Positions 9,055-17,521 of a stretch of DNA of 64,000 nucleotides are shown here, piece after piece. The translations under genes and the position numbers were made by a program. The notes below the pieces were generated by a model. The model was not told where the DNA came from, made no database searches, and saw only the letters and a list, made by a program, of their open reading frames with translations. The first letter of the stretch is position 1; each line of letters starts with the position of its first letter. This DNA is from Blastopirellula sp. J2-11 (GTDB lineage: Bacteria > Planctomycetota > Planctomycetia > Pirellulales > Pirellulaceae), in NCBI RefSeq assembly GCF_024584705.1, contig NZ_CP097384.1:3596001-3660000 (forward strand), written 5' to 3'.

Positions 9055-12000
9055 CTACTTTTTGTTTCCCCAACCGCCGCCGCCTGGTGTTCGGATCACG
9101 AGCACGTCGCCCCGTTCCAATTCAAAACTAGCGATCGCCGGTAGGCGAATTTCGGATCCGTCGGCGCGGCGCAGCAGGTTTTCCCCTACTTTGCCGGGCT
9201 CACCGCCCGCCAATCCATATGGTGGATAGTCGCCGCGGCGCTGCGTTAGCAGCGAACCAGTCAACGGTCGTAGAAACTCAATCTCGCGTTCGACTCCATC
9301 TCCTCCGCGATGCTCCCCTGCTCCGCCGCTGTCATGACGAATCGAGAATCGCCGAATTCGGGCCGGAAACCGCAGCTCGAAAACTTCCACATCGGTCATC
9401 CGCGTATTGGTCATGTGCGTATGCACCGCCGAAGCGCCGGCAGCTTGCGGCGTCGCTCCGGCGCCTCCGCAGATCGTTTCGTAATAACCGAACGTCGCGT
9501 CACCAAAGGTAAAATTGTTCATCGTTCCTTGGCTAGCCGCTGCAAGCTGCAAAGCTCCTAGCAGCACGTCGACCACGCGCTGAGAAGTTTCGACATTTCC
9601 CCCCGCGACGGCCGCACATTTCTCGGGCGTGCCGAGAAACGGCGGATTCAACAAGCAGTGCGGCAAACGAATCTCCACCGGTTCGAGCACTCCTTGATTC
9701 AGCGGGATCTCTTCGTTCAAGAGCGATCGTAAGCAGTACATCACTGCAGCGGTCACAATGGCGCGGTTCGCGTTCAAGTTGCCCGGCAACACCGGCCCGG
9801 TTCCGGCAAAATCAACCACCGCCTGAGAGCCGGTAATCTCAATCTCCACTGCAATCGGCGAACCATCATCGAGATGATCTTCAAATCGATGCCGCCCATC
9901 CGGCAAACGTGACAATGCCGCGCGGGTCTTGGTTGCGGCGGCGTTCTGGATATGCCTGGCGTACCGCTCAACCAATGTCAGGCCATACGTTGCAACCATT
10001 GCTTCTAAGTCGATTCGCCCATGCTGATTCGCCGCCAATTGCGCCGCGACGTCGGACAAATTATCTGGCACATTTCGCGACGGATATGTTCCCTTACGTA
10101 AGATTGCCTCGAAACCTTCCCAATCGGCGACGCCAGCATGCATCAAGCGAAAATTATCGATCAAGACTCCTTCGTCGGCCAAGGTCTTCGAGCCAGACGG
10201 CATCGAGCCGGCGGCGATCCCGCCGATCTCCGCATGATGAGCGCGACTTGCCGCGAAGAAACTTGGCCGCTCACTCGCTTCGCCCATATAGACCGGCGTA
10301 ATGACCGTTACGTCGGGCAAGTGTGAACCGCCGCGATACGGGTTATTGGTCACAAACGCATCCCCCGGCGCCATCTGCGGGTTGAAGGCGATCGTCGCTT
10401 TGACCGTTTCCCCCATCGCCCCCAAGTGAACGGGAATGTGAGGCGCGTTGGCGATCAGATCTCCGTCACCGGTAAAAATCGCGCAGCTGAAATCGAGCCG
10501 CTCTTTCACATTGACGCTGACCGACGTGTTTTGCAGCGCTACGCCCATCTGTTCAGCGATCGCAGCAAACTGGTTGTTGATGATCTCGAGCAATACCGGA
10601 TCGGCGACATCATCATCCGTCGGACGGGCGATCACATCGTCTTTCGCCACAGCATCCTCACTGCAGCGAATCAACAGCTCGCCGCGGCTCAACATTTCGG
10701 CCATCCACCCTGGATCAATTACCGTGGTGGCCAGCGACTCCGACACCAGCGCTGGCCCAGCGATCACGGCGCCGCAACGTAACTGATCTCGCTGAAAAAT
10801 CGGAGTCTTCGTATCGCGTCCCGCAAAGCGAACGTTCGCCCAGCTTGCTGGCTCCACTTGCTGGCGCTCGCCAGATTGGCTCGCTTGAAAGTCTCCACGA
10901 TCCTGGCCACTTGCTTCGACGCGTGCAGCGACCACTTCGATCGGTTGCTTCCGACGACAATAGCCGTATCGCTGCTGATGCGTCTGATGATAGCGTTCGT
11001 CCAAATCGGCCAACGGTCGTGCTGCGATAGATAAAGACGCTTCCAGCCCCTGATAGCGCAGTTCTACTTCCTCGCGACAGGTGATCCGCGATTCTGGATC
11101 CCCTTCGGCAGCGACTTGCTCAACGGCGTTCGCTTTCAACTCGGCAAAGGTGGCCTCGAGCAATGCTTCGCTCCGCTCGAGGAAGCGATAAATTCCGCGT
11201 GTGGCGTAGCGCGTGGTCACGGCAGCGCCAATTCCGACGGCGCTCAGAATCCCAGCATCGGGATGGGATAACAGGGTGGAAATTCCCAGCTGTTCGGCGA
11301 CGGCGCACGCATGCTGTCCCGCCGCACCGCCAAACGGAACGAGCACGTAGGCGCGAGGATCGTAACCTTTGGCGACCGAGATCGTCCGAATCGCTTTGGC
11401 GATGTTGGCGTTGGCGATCTGCAAGAATCCGGTCGCCAGTTCCTGCGTCGTTTTCTGTTGGCCAGTCGCCGCTTCAACTTTTTTCGCGATCTCCACCAGG
11501 CGCCGCTTCACCGCCGCTTCATCCAACCGAAACGGAAATTGCGCTCCTTGCAACTTGCCGAGCGCCAAGTTGACATCGGTCACGGTCAATGGACCACCGC
11601 ATCCATAACACGCAGGCCCCGGATCAGCGCCGGCGCTGGCCGGACCAACCACCAGCTTCACTCCATCGAAATCGCAGATTGATCCGCCGCCTGCGGCGAC
11701 CGTTTCGATCGCCATCATCGGTGCGACGATGCGAACTCCGGCTTTCTCGGTTTCAAACTGACGTTCAAACGCCCCGTCAAAGCGGGAAACGTCGGTGCTG
11801 GTCCCCCCCATGTCAAAGCCAATCGCACGGGCAAAGCCAGCTTGCTGCGCGACGGCCGCGTAACCGACTACGCCTCCAGCTGGCCCTGACAAGATGCTAT
11901 CTTTGCCCGAAAACTGCTCAGCAGCGATCAAGCCGCCGGCCGAAGTCAACAAGCTTAAACGGCTGCCGTCGCCCAACGCACGTTCAATGGCGGCGACATA

Positions 12001-12885
12001 GTCGCGTAGCACCGGATTCAAGTAGGCGTCAACCACCGTTGTATCGCCGCGCGCCACCAACTTGATCAGCGGCGCCGTTTGGTGCGACACGCTCACGTCC
12101 GCAAAGCCTATCCGCCGCGCGATTGTTTCGACTTGCCGCTCGTGGATCGGTTGGCGATAGCTATGCAAAAGACAAATCGCCAAAGAGCGAATTCCTTCGT
12201 CGAACAGCTCGCGCAGTTGTCGCTCCACTTCCGCTTCGTCCAGCGGAACAATGACGTTCCCTTCCGCATCAAGCCGCTCTTTGATTTCCACAACGCGGCG
12301 AACAAGTGATGTCGACTTTTGGATATCTAATTGAAACAGGTACGGTCGATTCTGATAGCCAATCTCTAGAATGTCGCCCAAACCGGCGGTCGTCACCAAA
12401 CCGACATCGACGCCTGACCGGGTCAATAGCGCATTGGTGCCGCGAGTTGTTCCTAACCGAACATCGATCGGCGGCAATGCTTGATCGCGGGCCAATCCCA
12501 ACAAGCGACGAATCGCGACCAACGGCGCTGCTTCGTCCCCCTCCAGCAAATAGAGCGTCCCCACACAAGGCGCTTGGTCCAATGGACGATCGAGCGTCAA
12601 ACTTCCTTGTGAGGGATCAAAACGTACGACGCGGCGCTGCGCGATCGTTTCTCCTTGCTCACTAAGCAAGCTCAAGCGATAGCCGCGCCATACGCTGGGC
12701 GGACCGTTTCGCCGCGCGTCATCGAGAATAACGCTGGCCTCGCTGCCGGCGCCGACTGTGCCTTGCAACTTGCCAGAGCTAAGAACTTTGATGCGGCGCG
12801 TTTCTCCGCCGCTGCTGCGCATCAGACAATCGGTAAACGTCCCACCAACATCAATCCAAAATTCAGTACGCTTTAAGTCAGTCAT
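9055..12885 (-). CDS. Fused hydantoinase A/B (5-oxoprolinase-like)
   Basis: A 1276-residue ATP-dependent amidohydrolase-family protein. The first about 700 residues match HyuA, with the actin-fold nucleotide motif DVGGTFTD at the start, [10 protein letters not shown], and [10 protein letters not shown]. The last about 540 match HyuB, from [11 protein letters not shown], through [10 protein letters not shown] and [18 protein letters not shown], to a glycine-rich end RTPGGGGWG. This full-length fusion is the architecture of 5-oxoprolinase (OplaH), which opens pyroglutamate to glutamate using ATP, but related N-methylhydantoinases share it. The substrate is therefore not certain. No amino-acid transporter or glutathione gene is adjacent. 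The start is the ATG before TDLKRTEFW, with a weak ribosome-binding site. Confidence 0.9.
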   Translation of the reverse strand: MTDLKRTEFWIDVGGTFTDCLMRSSGGETRRIKVLSSGKLQGTVGAGSEASVILDDARRNGPPSVWRGYRLSLLSEQGETIAQRRVVRFDPSQGSLTLDRPLDQAPCVGTLYLLEGDEAAPLVAIRRLLGLARDQALPPIDVRLGTTRGTNALLTRSGVDVGLVTTAGLGDILEIGYQNRPYLFQLDIQKSTSLVRRVVEIKERLDAEGNVIVPLDEAEVERQLRELFDEGIRSLAICLLHSYRQPIHERQVETIARRIGFADVSVSHQTAPLIKLVARGDTTVVDAYLNPVLRDYVAAIERALGDGSRLSLLTSAGGLIAAEQFSGKDSILSGPAGGVVGYAAVAQQAGFARAIGFDMGGTSTDVSRFDGAFERQFETEKAGVRIVAPMMAIETVAAGGGSICDFDGVKLVVGPASAGADPGPACYGCGGPLTVTDVNLALGKLQGAQFPFRLDEAAVKRRLVEIAKKVEAATGQQKTTQELATGFLQIANANIAKAIRTISVAKGYDPRAYVLVPFGGAAGQHACAVAEQLGISTLLSHPDAGILSAVGIGAAVTTRYATRGIYRFLERSEALLEATFAELKANAVEQVAAEGDPESRITCREEVELRYQGLEASLSIAARPLADLDERYHQTHQQRYGYCRRKQPIEVVAARVEASGQDRGDFQASQSGERQQVEPASWANVRFAGRDTKTPIFQRDQLRCGAVIAGPALVSESLATTVIDPGWMAEMLSRGELLIRCSEDAVAKDDVIARPTDDDVADPVLLEIINNQFAAIAEQMGVALQNTSVSVNVKERLDFSCAIFTGDGDLIANAPHIPVHLGAMGETVKATIAFNPQMAPGDAFVTNNPYRGGSHLPDVTVITPVYMGEASERPSFFAASRAHHAEIGGIAAGSMPSGSKTLADEGVLIDNFRLMHAGVADWEGFEAILRKGTYPSRNVPDNLSDVAAQLAANQHGRIDLEAMVATYGLTLVERYARHIQNAAATKTRAALSRLPDGRHRFEDHLDDGSPIAVEIEITGSQAVVDFAGTGPVLPGNLNANRAIVTAAVMYCLRSLLNEEIPLNQGVLEPVEIRLPHCLLNPPFLGTPEKCAAVAGGNVETSQRVVDVLLGALQLAAASQGTMNNFTFGDATFGYYETICGGAGATPQAAGASAVHTHMTNTRMTDVEVFELRFPARIRRFSIRHDSGGAGEHRGGDGVEREIEFLRPLTGSLLTQRRGDYPPYGLAGGEPGKVGENLLRRADGSEIRLPAIASFELERGDVLVIRTPGGGGWGNKK

Positions 12886-13164
12886 TTTCGCGGGAAGTAC
12901 TTCTCAAAGGCGGCTATCGGTTTGCTCGAGCGTCACCCCAGAGTATCAATCGATTTTACGCCGTTGAGTAGATGGGCCGCGCCGCCCAAGCAACGGCGAT
13001 TTTGACTTGCGAACACATGGAGCCAACAACGACGTACCGCATTCCAGGGCAACTATTTTCACACAACCGCCCCTTTTTTCGTCCTCACAACCCAAGATTC
13101 CCCACAATCTAGGAGATTTGCAACTCATTTTCGCGGCCGATCCCCGAACCACCCCGGTCCGGCC

Positions 13165-13193
13165 TTGTCAGAGTTTTTAAGCCGGTGTAAATT
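13165..13193 (+). promoter_or_regulatory. Sigma-70-type promoter of the ancestral tRNA-Pro gene
   Basis: TTGTCA and TAAATT are separated by exactly 17 bases, ending about 30 bases before the tRNA 5' sequence. The promoter now faces only the truncated tRNA copy, because the island separates it from the intact gene. Confidence 0.5.
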
Positions 13194-13215
13194 GCCGGTT
13201 TCGTCAATATCTTTA

Positions 13216-13263
13216 GACGACATCGGGGTATAGCGCAGCCTGGTTAGCGCGTTTGACTGGGGG
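13216..13263 (+). repeat. Left 48-bp direct repeat (att-like)
   Basis: Identical over 48 bases to 15583-15630. It holds 8 bases of tRNA leader plus the tRNA-Pro 5' half through the anticodon loop. It is the left boundary of the island. Confidence 0.85.
13224..13263 (+). pseudogene. Truncated tRNA-Pro 5' half
   Basis: The first 40 bases of the tRNA-Pro(GGG) gene are present exactly, and the sequence diverges right after the GGGGG of the anticodon loop. It lacks the 3' half, so it cannot make a tRNA. It is the footprint left by site-specific insertion into the gene. Confidence 0.85.
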
Positions 13264-13430
13264 CGCGATTACACGACGTAAGTCGTTATTTGACAAGCAT
13301 TTTTGGGACCCCGCGAGCCCCAATTTTGCCTCAAAGGTCCCAACTTCTTTGGGTATTTCGGTCGATTCCGACCACTGGCAAACGCTCAGATAACCAAAGT
13401 GCACTAGCCCAATTCGACCCTTATTTCTGA

Positions 13431-13781
13431 CTACTCAGAGGCTCTCGAACTCTGCCCCAAGTAATAGCCGACTGCGAGAGTCGCAATCGGCATTACACTA
13501 GTGATCATCAGCTTTGCAAACTCTATCAATTTGTCGAATGTCGCTCCTTCAACGAAAATTCCAGCGAAGCCAAGTACGAAACTCAGGACGTACACACCGC
13601 CAAAAATGACCATGACCCATCTAGCAATATGAAGAGTTGCGGATTGGTCAAATGTAACCTCGGGCTGTTCCTGCCAGTTGCTTGACCTACGTAGGTCAAT
13701 TGAGGGATGCCGAGCCAAATCACTCGCGACCGACTTTGGTTGCTTATCTTCAGTTTTGTTCGATTCTGGGACATCAGTCAT
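13431..13781 (-). CDS. Small two-helix membrane protein, unknown family
   Basis: 116 residues that I do not recognise. The N-terminal half is polar and probably cytoplasmic. Two hydrophobic helices follow: about residues 54-75 (VMVIFGGVYVLSFVLGFAGI) and about 88-110 (AKLMITSVMPIATLAVGYYL). The ATG chosen lies one base after the stop of the RHH gene, a translational-coupling arrangement. A longer frame would overlap that gene by about 180 bases in a different frame and is unlikely. Topology resembles small membrane effectors or holin-like proteins, but no family can be claimed. Confidence 0.65.
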   Translation of the reverse strand: MTDVPESNKTEDKQPKSVASDLARHPSIDLRRSSNWQEQPEVTFDQSATLHIARWVMVIFGGVYVLSFVLGFAGIFVEGATFDKLIEFAKLMITSVMPIATLAVGYYLGQSSRASE

Positions 13782-13782
13782 T

Positions 13783-13992
13783 TCAGTCGAGTCCAATGAT
13801 TTCTTTAACAACTTCATTGTCCTTTGTGACGCTAATTTGATTTCCGACTCTACGTTCCTTAATTGCCACTTCGAGCAGTGAAAGCGCTGTTCGTAAAACG
13901 CCCGCTTTTGTCGTGTCAAGTTCCTCCGCCATTTGCTCAAGCGACTTCTGTTGGCGATCATTGAACTTAATGTTTAGACGAGTGCTGCTCAT
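13783..13992 (-). CDS. Ribbon-helix-helix-like DNA-binding protein
   Basis: A 69-residue protein with a CopG/Arc-like pattern: a short beta strand (RLNIKFND), a helix (QQKSLEQMAEEL), a turn (DTTKAGVLRTAL) and a second helix. Such proteins usually autoregulate their operon or act as an antitoxin. AAGGGAAAAG precedes the ATG. It sits 20 bases after the 383-aa gene and directly before the membrane gene, so the three form one transcription unit. The RHH call is by pattern only. Confidence 0.65.
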   Translation of the reverse strand: MSSTRLNIKFNDRQQKSLEQMAEELDTTKAGVLRTALSLLEVAIKERRVGNQISVTKDNEVVKEIIGLD

Positions 13993-14012
13993 AACTTTTC
14001 CCTTAAAATCAA

Positions 14013-15164
14013 TTAGTTGTATAAAGCTCTAATTTTGGCGCAATGCTGAATACATTGCTCCAAAACCTCATCCGGATCACTAATGCCACATGTAGTGTAT
14101 TTTGCCAAGCAGTAGAGATACCGAGATAAACCAAACAGTGTGAGATAACGAATACTTTCGCGTGGCTTCATGAACCACTGCGAGATCAAGCGATCATCGA
14201 TATCGTGACGAATTTTGTCTCTCGAAACGTGGTAATCGAACGTTCGCCGATAAAGTTCGCCTACTTCACATTCTTTCCACTCAATGAGGTCTGAACTTTC
14301 GAGCTGACGCTGCGCAATTGCTGCCAAAGTTCCTAGCGTGCGTCCTCCCCGACATGGAGGAAGTCCCTCAAATAGCGGGTTATCCAATTTTTTTGACAAC
14401 TGCCAAAGCGCATCTCGGTTTTCATCAATCTGATGCTGGTAGCGATACGATGCGTCCACCACCAAGTCCTTTGTCAAAACAACCGAGTCAGCCATCCCTT
14501 TATTAATACGCGGTTGATACAACTCGAAATTCTCTGGGCGATCCTTGTGCGTCACGAGAACCCACGGCTTCACATCCAATTTCGGAAATGCCGATTTCAC
14601 AGACCAGTAACCGATATGCAATGCTCGTAGCGACGTTCCTTTGAGCACGGGATCATCAAAAATTCGCAAGCGGAACAGGTCTCTTGAAGGCGCCAAATTT
14701 GATGAAGATATTGCCTGCACAACAACCACTGACCGATCTTGAATTCCTAGAATCCCAAGTTTTGGCAAACGTTTTCCGCTCTTGTTGAGACTATGTAGCC
14801 GTGCCTGCAACTCATCCTCCGCCACCATTTCGCACTGCAGTTTGCTCGCCAGGAAACTCAACAGTGGAATGCTGACTTCCGAATGGACGGCTTGAACATC
14901 AACACTGGCAATATTTCGCAAAAGCCACGCTCCACGACCGGCGTTTTGGTCGTTTGCGGATTTCCCTTCACCCGTCAATTCCGTGACTTCGTTGTAGTTG
15001 GGCGGCACACCCATGGCTTGATTGAATAACCGCTTGTACTCAATCACAACCTGGGACATGTCTCCGTTGTTCTCTCCGAACTGAACCGACACGGTTGCCA
15101 GGATATTTGCGAGGTCGTCGAATGCGAGTGGATTGGGATTTACATCGGTGACTGACTTCAACAT
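14013..15164 (-). CDS. 383-aa island protein of unknown function
   Basis: I do not recognise this protein. It has no signal peptide and no convincing membrane segment. The N-terminal 120 residues include a VVIEYKRLF segment, the middle is mixed alpha/beta (LPKLGILGIQDRSVVVVQAI, KPWVLVTHKDRPENFELY), and the last 60 residues are predicted helical with the hydrophobic stretch YLTLFGLSRYLYCLAKY. GGAG stands 8 bases before the ATG. As the first and largest gene of a three-gene cassette on a tRNA island it is likely an accessory function such as phage defence or element maintenance. That is inference from position, not from sequence similarity. Confidence 0.75.
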   Translation of the reverse strand: MLKSVTDVNPNPLAFDDLANILATVSVQFGENNGDMSQVVIEYKRLFNQAMGVPPNYNEVTELTGEGKSANDQNAGRGAWLLRNIASVDVQAVHSEVSIPLLSFLASKLQCEMVAEDELQARLHSLNKSGKRLPKLGILGIQDRSVVVVQAISSSNLAPSRDLFRLRIFDDPVLKGTSLRALHIGYWSVKSAFPKLDVKPWVLVTHKDRPENFELYQPRINKGMADSVVLTKDLVVDASYRYQHQIDENRDALWQLSKKLDNPLFEGLPPCRGGRTLGTLAAIAQRQLESSDLIEWKECEVGELYRRTFDYHVSRDKIRHDIDDRLISQWFMKPRESIRYLTLFGLSRYLYCLAKYTTCGISDPDEVLEQCIQHCAKIRALYN

Positions 15165-15582
15165 GGCTTACTCCATTATTGTCGAAATAAATACACTTTG
15201 AATACACCAATTCTACACCCAAACGAAAAGACGGCAAGCTTTTTCCTGAGAATAGACTAAATATGAGGGCTAGATCGCTACTTCGGAGGTTTTGGACTTA
15301 CCCGAAACGGGTACACCACAAATACACACTTCGTTGACAACTCTTCGCAATAATCGAATCCATGAATTTGGAAATCGTGGATGGTGCCTGTTGCGACATG
15401 CATGGGAACGATTGGCGGTTATCACTCACCTCACCCCCTTTCGGAACGCTTCCCTATTGGTTACGATCTCACCAAGAAAAGAGGAGTAAACTTGGGACCC
15501 TGTAAGGGTCCCAACAAAAGAATTTGCCTCAAAAGGTCCCAACACCTAAATAGGCGTAAATGCCTACAAATAAATAGCTTAC
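15165..15582. other. Right part of the island, no gene seen
   Basis: 418 bases between the 383-aa gene and the right repeat. The left end must hold the promoter of the leftward cassette. A perfect 9-bp stem-loop (TTGGGACCC, loop TGTAA, GGGTCCCAA) lies at 15492-15514. The stretch before the tRNA is AT-rich and contains TAAATA at 15571-15576, but no good -35 box at normal spacing. Confidence 0.5.
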
Positions 15583-15630
15583 GACGACATCGGGGTATAG
15601 CGCAGCCTGGTTAGCGCGTTTGACTGGGGG
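15583..15630 (+). repeat. Right 48-bp direct repeat (att-like)
   Basis: Exact copy of 13216-13263. Here the tRNA continues past the repeat with its 3' half, so this copy marks the right end of the island and rebuilds the gene. Confidence 0.85.
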
Positions 15631-15665
15631 TCAAAAGGTCGCAGGTTCGAATCCTGTTACCCCGA
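15591..15665 (+). tRNA. tRNA-Pro, anticodon GGG
   Basis: A 75-base cloverleaf. The acceptor arm CGGGGTA pairs with TACCCCG, the anticodon stem TTTGA pairs with TCAAA around the loop CTGGGGG (anticodon GGG), and the T arm is GCAGG-TTCGAAT-CCTGT. The discriminator is A and CCA is not encoded. Its native promoter appears to be stranded to the left of the island, so expression must now come from island sequence. Confidence 0.95.
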
Positions 15666-15673
15666 CTGCAAAG

Positions 15674-15707
15674 CCTTTCGTAGCAACGAGTTACGGGAGG
15701 TTTTTTT
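15674..15707 (+). terminator. Rho-independent terminator of tRNA-Pro
   Basis: A 9-bp stem with two G-T pairs (CCTTTCGTA with TACGGGAGG) is followed at once by seven T. It starts 9 bases after the tRNA. Confidence 0.75.
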
Positions 15708-15941
15708 GTGCGCAGATTGAACTTGGCGCGTTGTGCTACCAATGTGCTACGCGCTGGAAGAATCGCAGTAAAGTTGCTCCTTTGTGGCCTTTCAGCAAGC
15801 CAATTTCGTCGCAGAGTTCCTCACTATCGTCGCGATAAACGAAGTACTCATTGCCGCCGATAAGACTGTTTATTGCTCGAGATTATTAAGTTCCAAATGC
15901 GCGGCGACTACCGATCATTTTCGCCCGTATCAAGCCGAGCC

Positions 15942-17369
15942 CTATTTCAGGCTTGGTAATCGCAAATTTTGGAGACGATTGAGCATTGCGATCGTCATCT
16001 GAGCCATTTCTCGCAACATAGGCCGCTTGGCCACTTCGGAGTAGATCCGCTGCCGTAAGTCGACCGACTTTAGTTTGCGGGAATTGAGGATTTGGCGACG
16101 GACTTCCGCAAGCGGTTTGTCTGGTTCGACGGAAAGCGCCGATCTTTGCAACTCCGAAAACCAGCGTTCCGCACCGCTGCGGCGTGTTTCTTCCGTATCC
16201 GTTTGCACCAAGTATTCGTCGGCAAGAAATCCTGAAAAGGCTAGAAAGCGATTTCTCCGAGCTTGGGCGTCTTCCCTTCGGAATGCTGCTCTGATTTGAG
16301 TCGAAAGATCATCAGACTCCAGCGCTTCATATGCTATGCCTTTCCCCAATAGTGAACTTCTGCCGGCTAAAACTACGGGGAGATCTCGCGCCAAAGCGAC
16401 ATATTCCAAAGTGGTGCCGTAGCTCACGACGACATCCGCCCATTCCCAATAGGGAGTAATATCCCCAGTCCCAATGACCAGGTTTCTTTCTCCTCTCGTA
16501 TCGTACGAGGCGTAGTACGAACGCATATGCGGATGGGGTTTGTAGACCGTCGTTCCGTGGTGCTTGCGAGAAACCATGCATGCTAGTTGGTAACCCGATT
16601 CGTAGCCTGGCAAAGCTTGTTCTCGCTCCGGGTCACTTGCCGAAATCCCACAAACCGTATCAAAACATCCCAAGACGAGCACTTTGGGTTCCGACGGAAT
16701 CGCTTTGTCCTGTAAATATTCGATCGTCTCGTCAGAAACGACCTGTGGCCATCGATTGAAGTCCTGAGAAACAAACGCCTGGCGGACGGACTCGCCCGTT
16801 TTCTGAAACGTTTCGATTTTCGAGGGGGGACAAAGATCCTCCCAGGTTCGATCCACAAGCGATGTATGAACACCAGCGACTTTCGGGTCGATGTTGAAAG
16901 TCCCAGGCAACAATCCTCGTTCGAACGCGGAAACGGGGATTCCGAGTCGAGACGCCATTTGATGCATAATTCCAGTCGTCGGATCGGCAGGATTCCAAGA
17001 GACAAACACGCTGGGTTGCAACGAATGCAATAATTGCCAAGAGACGCTGGCAAGATTGCGAAGCAAGGGAAGGCAATCGGATTGCCCATGCGGCGCTGCA
17101 TCCACGGTTTTCAGTCGCTGAAGCCACATCTCTTGGTCCAGATAGGGCAGCGCCTGATCTGCTTGATCTTCTTGAAACCGATAAACTCGCTCCCAGTTTC
17201 TGACTCCACTGGGCATTCGAAGGATCGAGTCCGCCAATTCTGGGTAAGGAAACAGCGAGAACAAAACAAACTCGTAGCCGTGATCCGTAAGCACGCTTCG
17301 TACTACTTGAAGAAAACGGACTTCCTGCGGCTTTAACGGCGCCAGACAACTGATGACAATTCTGGGCAT
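15942..17369 (-). CDS. Glycosyltransferase-like protein with HP motif, tandem paralogue B
   Basis: A 475-residue cytoplasmic protein that starts MPRIVISCLAPL. Two features of GT-B capsule enzymes stand out: the basic HP motif in VYKPHPHMRSYY, and WADVVVSYGTTLEYVALA, which matches the ST/SS motif and its neighbouring glutamate. The pattern fits the broad Kps/PF05159 and bacterial sialyltransferase-like group, which use nucleotide-activated acidic sugars. It is clearly homologous to the next gene upstream over its whole length (shared GIPVSA.ERG, FKPHP, YGT.LEY, GKGIAYEAL). A longer upstream frame overlaps that neighbour by 160 bases and is rejected. Assigning it to a CMP-sialate donor is inference from the NeuA/NeuB genes beside it. 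Confidence 0.8.
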   Translation of the reverse strand: MPRIVISCLAPLKPQEVRFLQVVRSVLTDHGYEFVLFSLFPYPELADSILRMPSGVRNWERVYRFQEDQADQALPYLDQEMWLQRLKTVDAAPHGQSDCLPLLRNLASVSWQLLHSLQPSVFVSWNPADPTTGIMHQMASRLGIPVSAFERGLLPGTFNIDPKVAGVHTSLVDRTWEDLCPPSKIETFQKTGESVRQAFVSQDFNRWPQVVSDETIEYLQDKAIPSEPKVLVLGCFDTVCGISASDPEREQALPGYESGYQLACMVSRKHHGTTVYKPHPHMRSYYASYDTRGERNLVIGTGDITPYWEWADVVVSYGTTLEYVALARDLPVVLAGRSSLLGKGIAYEALESDDLSTQIRAAFRREDAQARRNRFLAFSGFLADEYLVQTDTEETRRSGAERWFSELQRSALSVEPDKPLAEVRRQILNSRKLKSVDLRQRIYSEVAKRPMLREMAQMTIAMLNRLQNLRLPSLK

Positions 17370-17521
17370 TGGAGCCGATCTGCCGCTTTTAGAAATGGAG
17401 TTGAAAAGGTTAACTGGTAAGCCGTCGGACGAACTGTTGGTGTAGGCGATCCACCATGTTGGGAGCAAAACGATGAATGCCTCGGACGATCGGACGAGCC
17501 GCAGCGAGACAATCCCCTTAG

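Larger units (their letters stand above)
13216..15630. mobile_element. 2.4-kb genomic island in tRNA-Pro(GGG), no integrase
   Basis: The island lies between two exact 48-bp direct repeats derived from the tRNA-Pro gene. Joining 13263 directly to 15631 restores promoter, complete tRNA and terminator in order, which strongly supports insertion by a tyrosine-recombinase-type event at the anticodon loop. The island is visibly more AT-rich than its neighbours. It carries three leftward genes and no recombinase, so it would have to move in trans or is a decayed remnant. A pair of related sequences (13304-13342 and 15491-15533, sharing TTGCCTCAAA and GGTCCCAAC) lies just inside the two ends. Confidence 0.8.

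Noticed and set aside
14013-15164. VIEYKRL segment read as a PD-(D/E)xK nuclease core in the 383-aa protein
   Set aside because: The upstream acidic residue pattern of that fold was not found. The match is too short to support a nuclease call.
15620-15838. Open frame crossing the tRNA-Pro 3' half, suspected integrase start
   Set aside because: It runs through the tRNA and terminator and has no recombinase motif.
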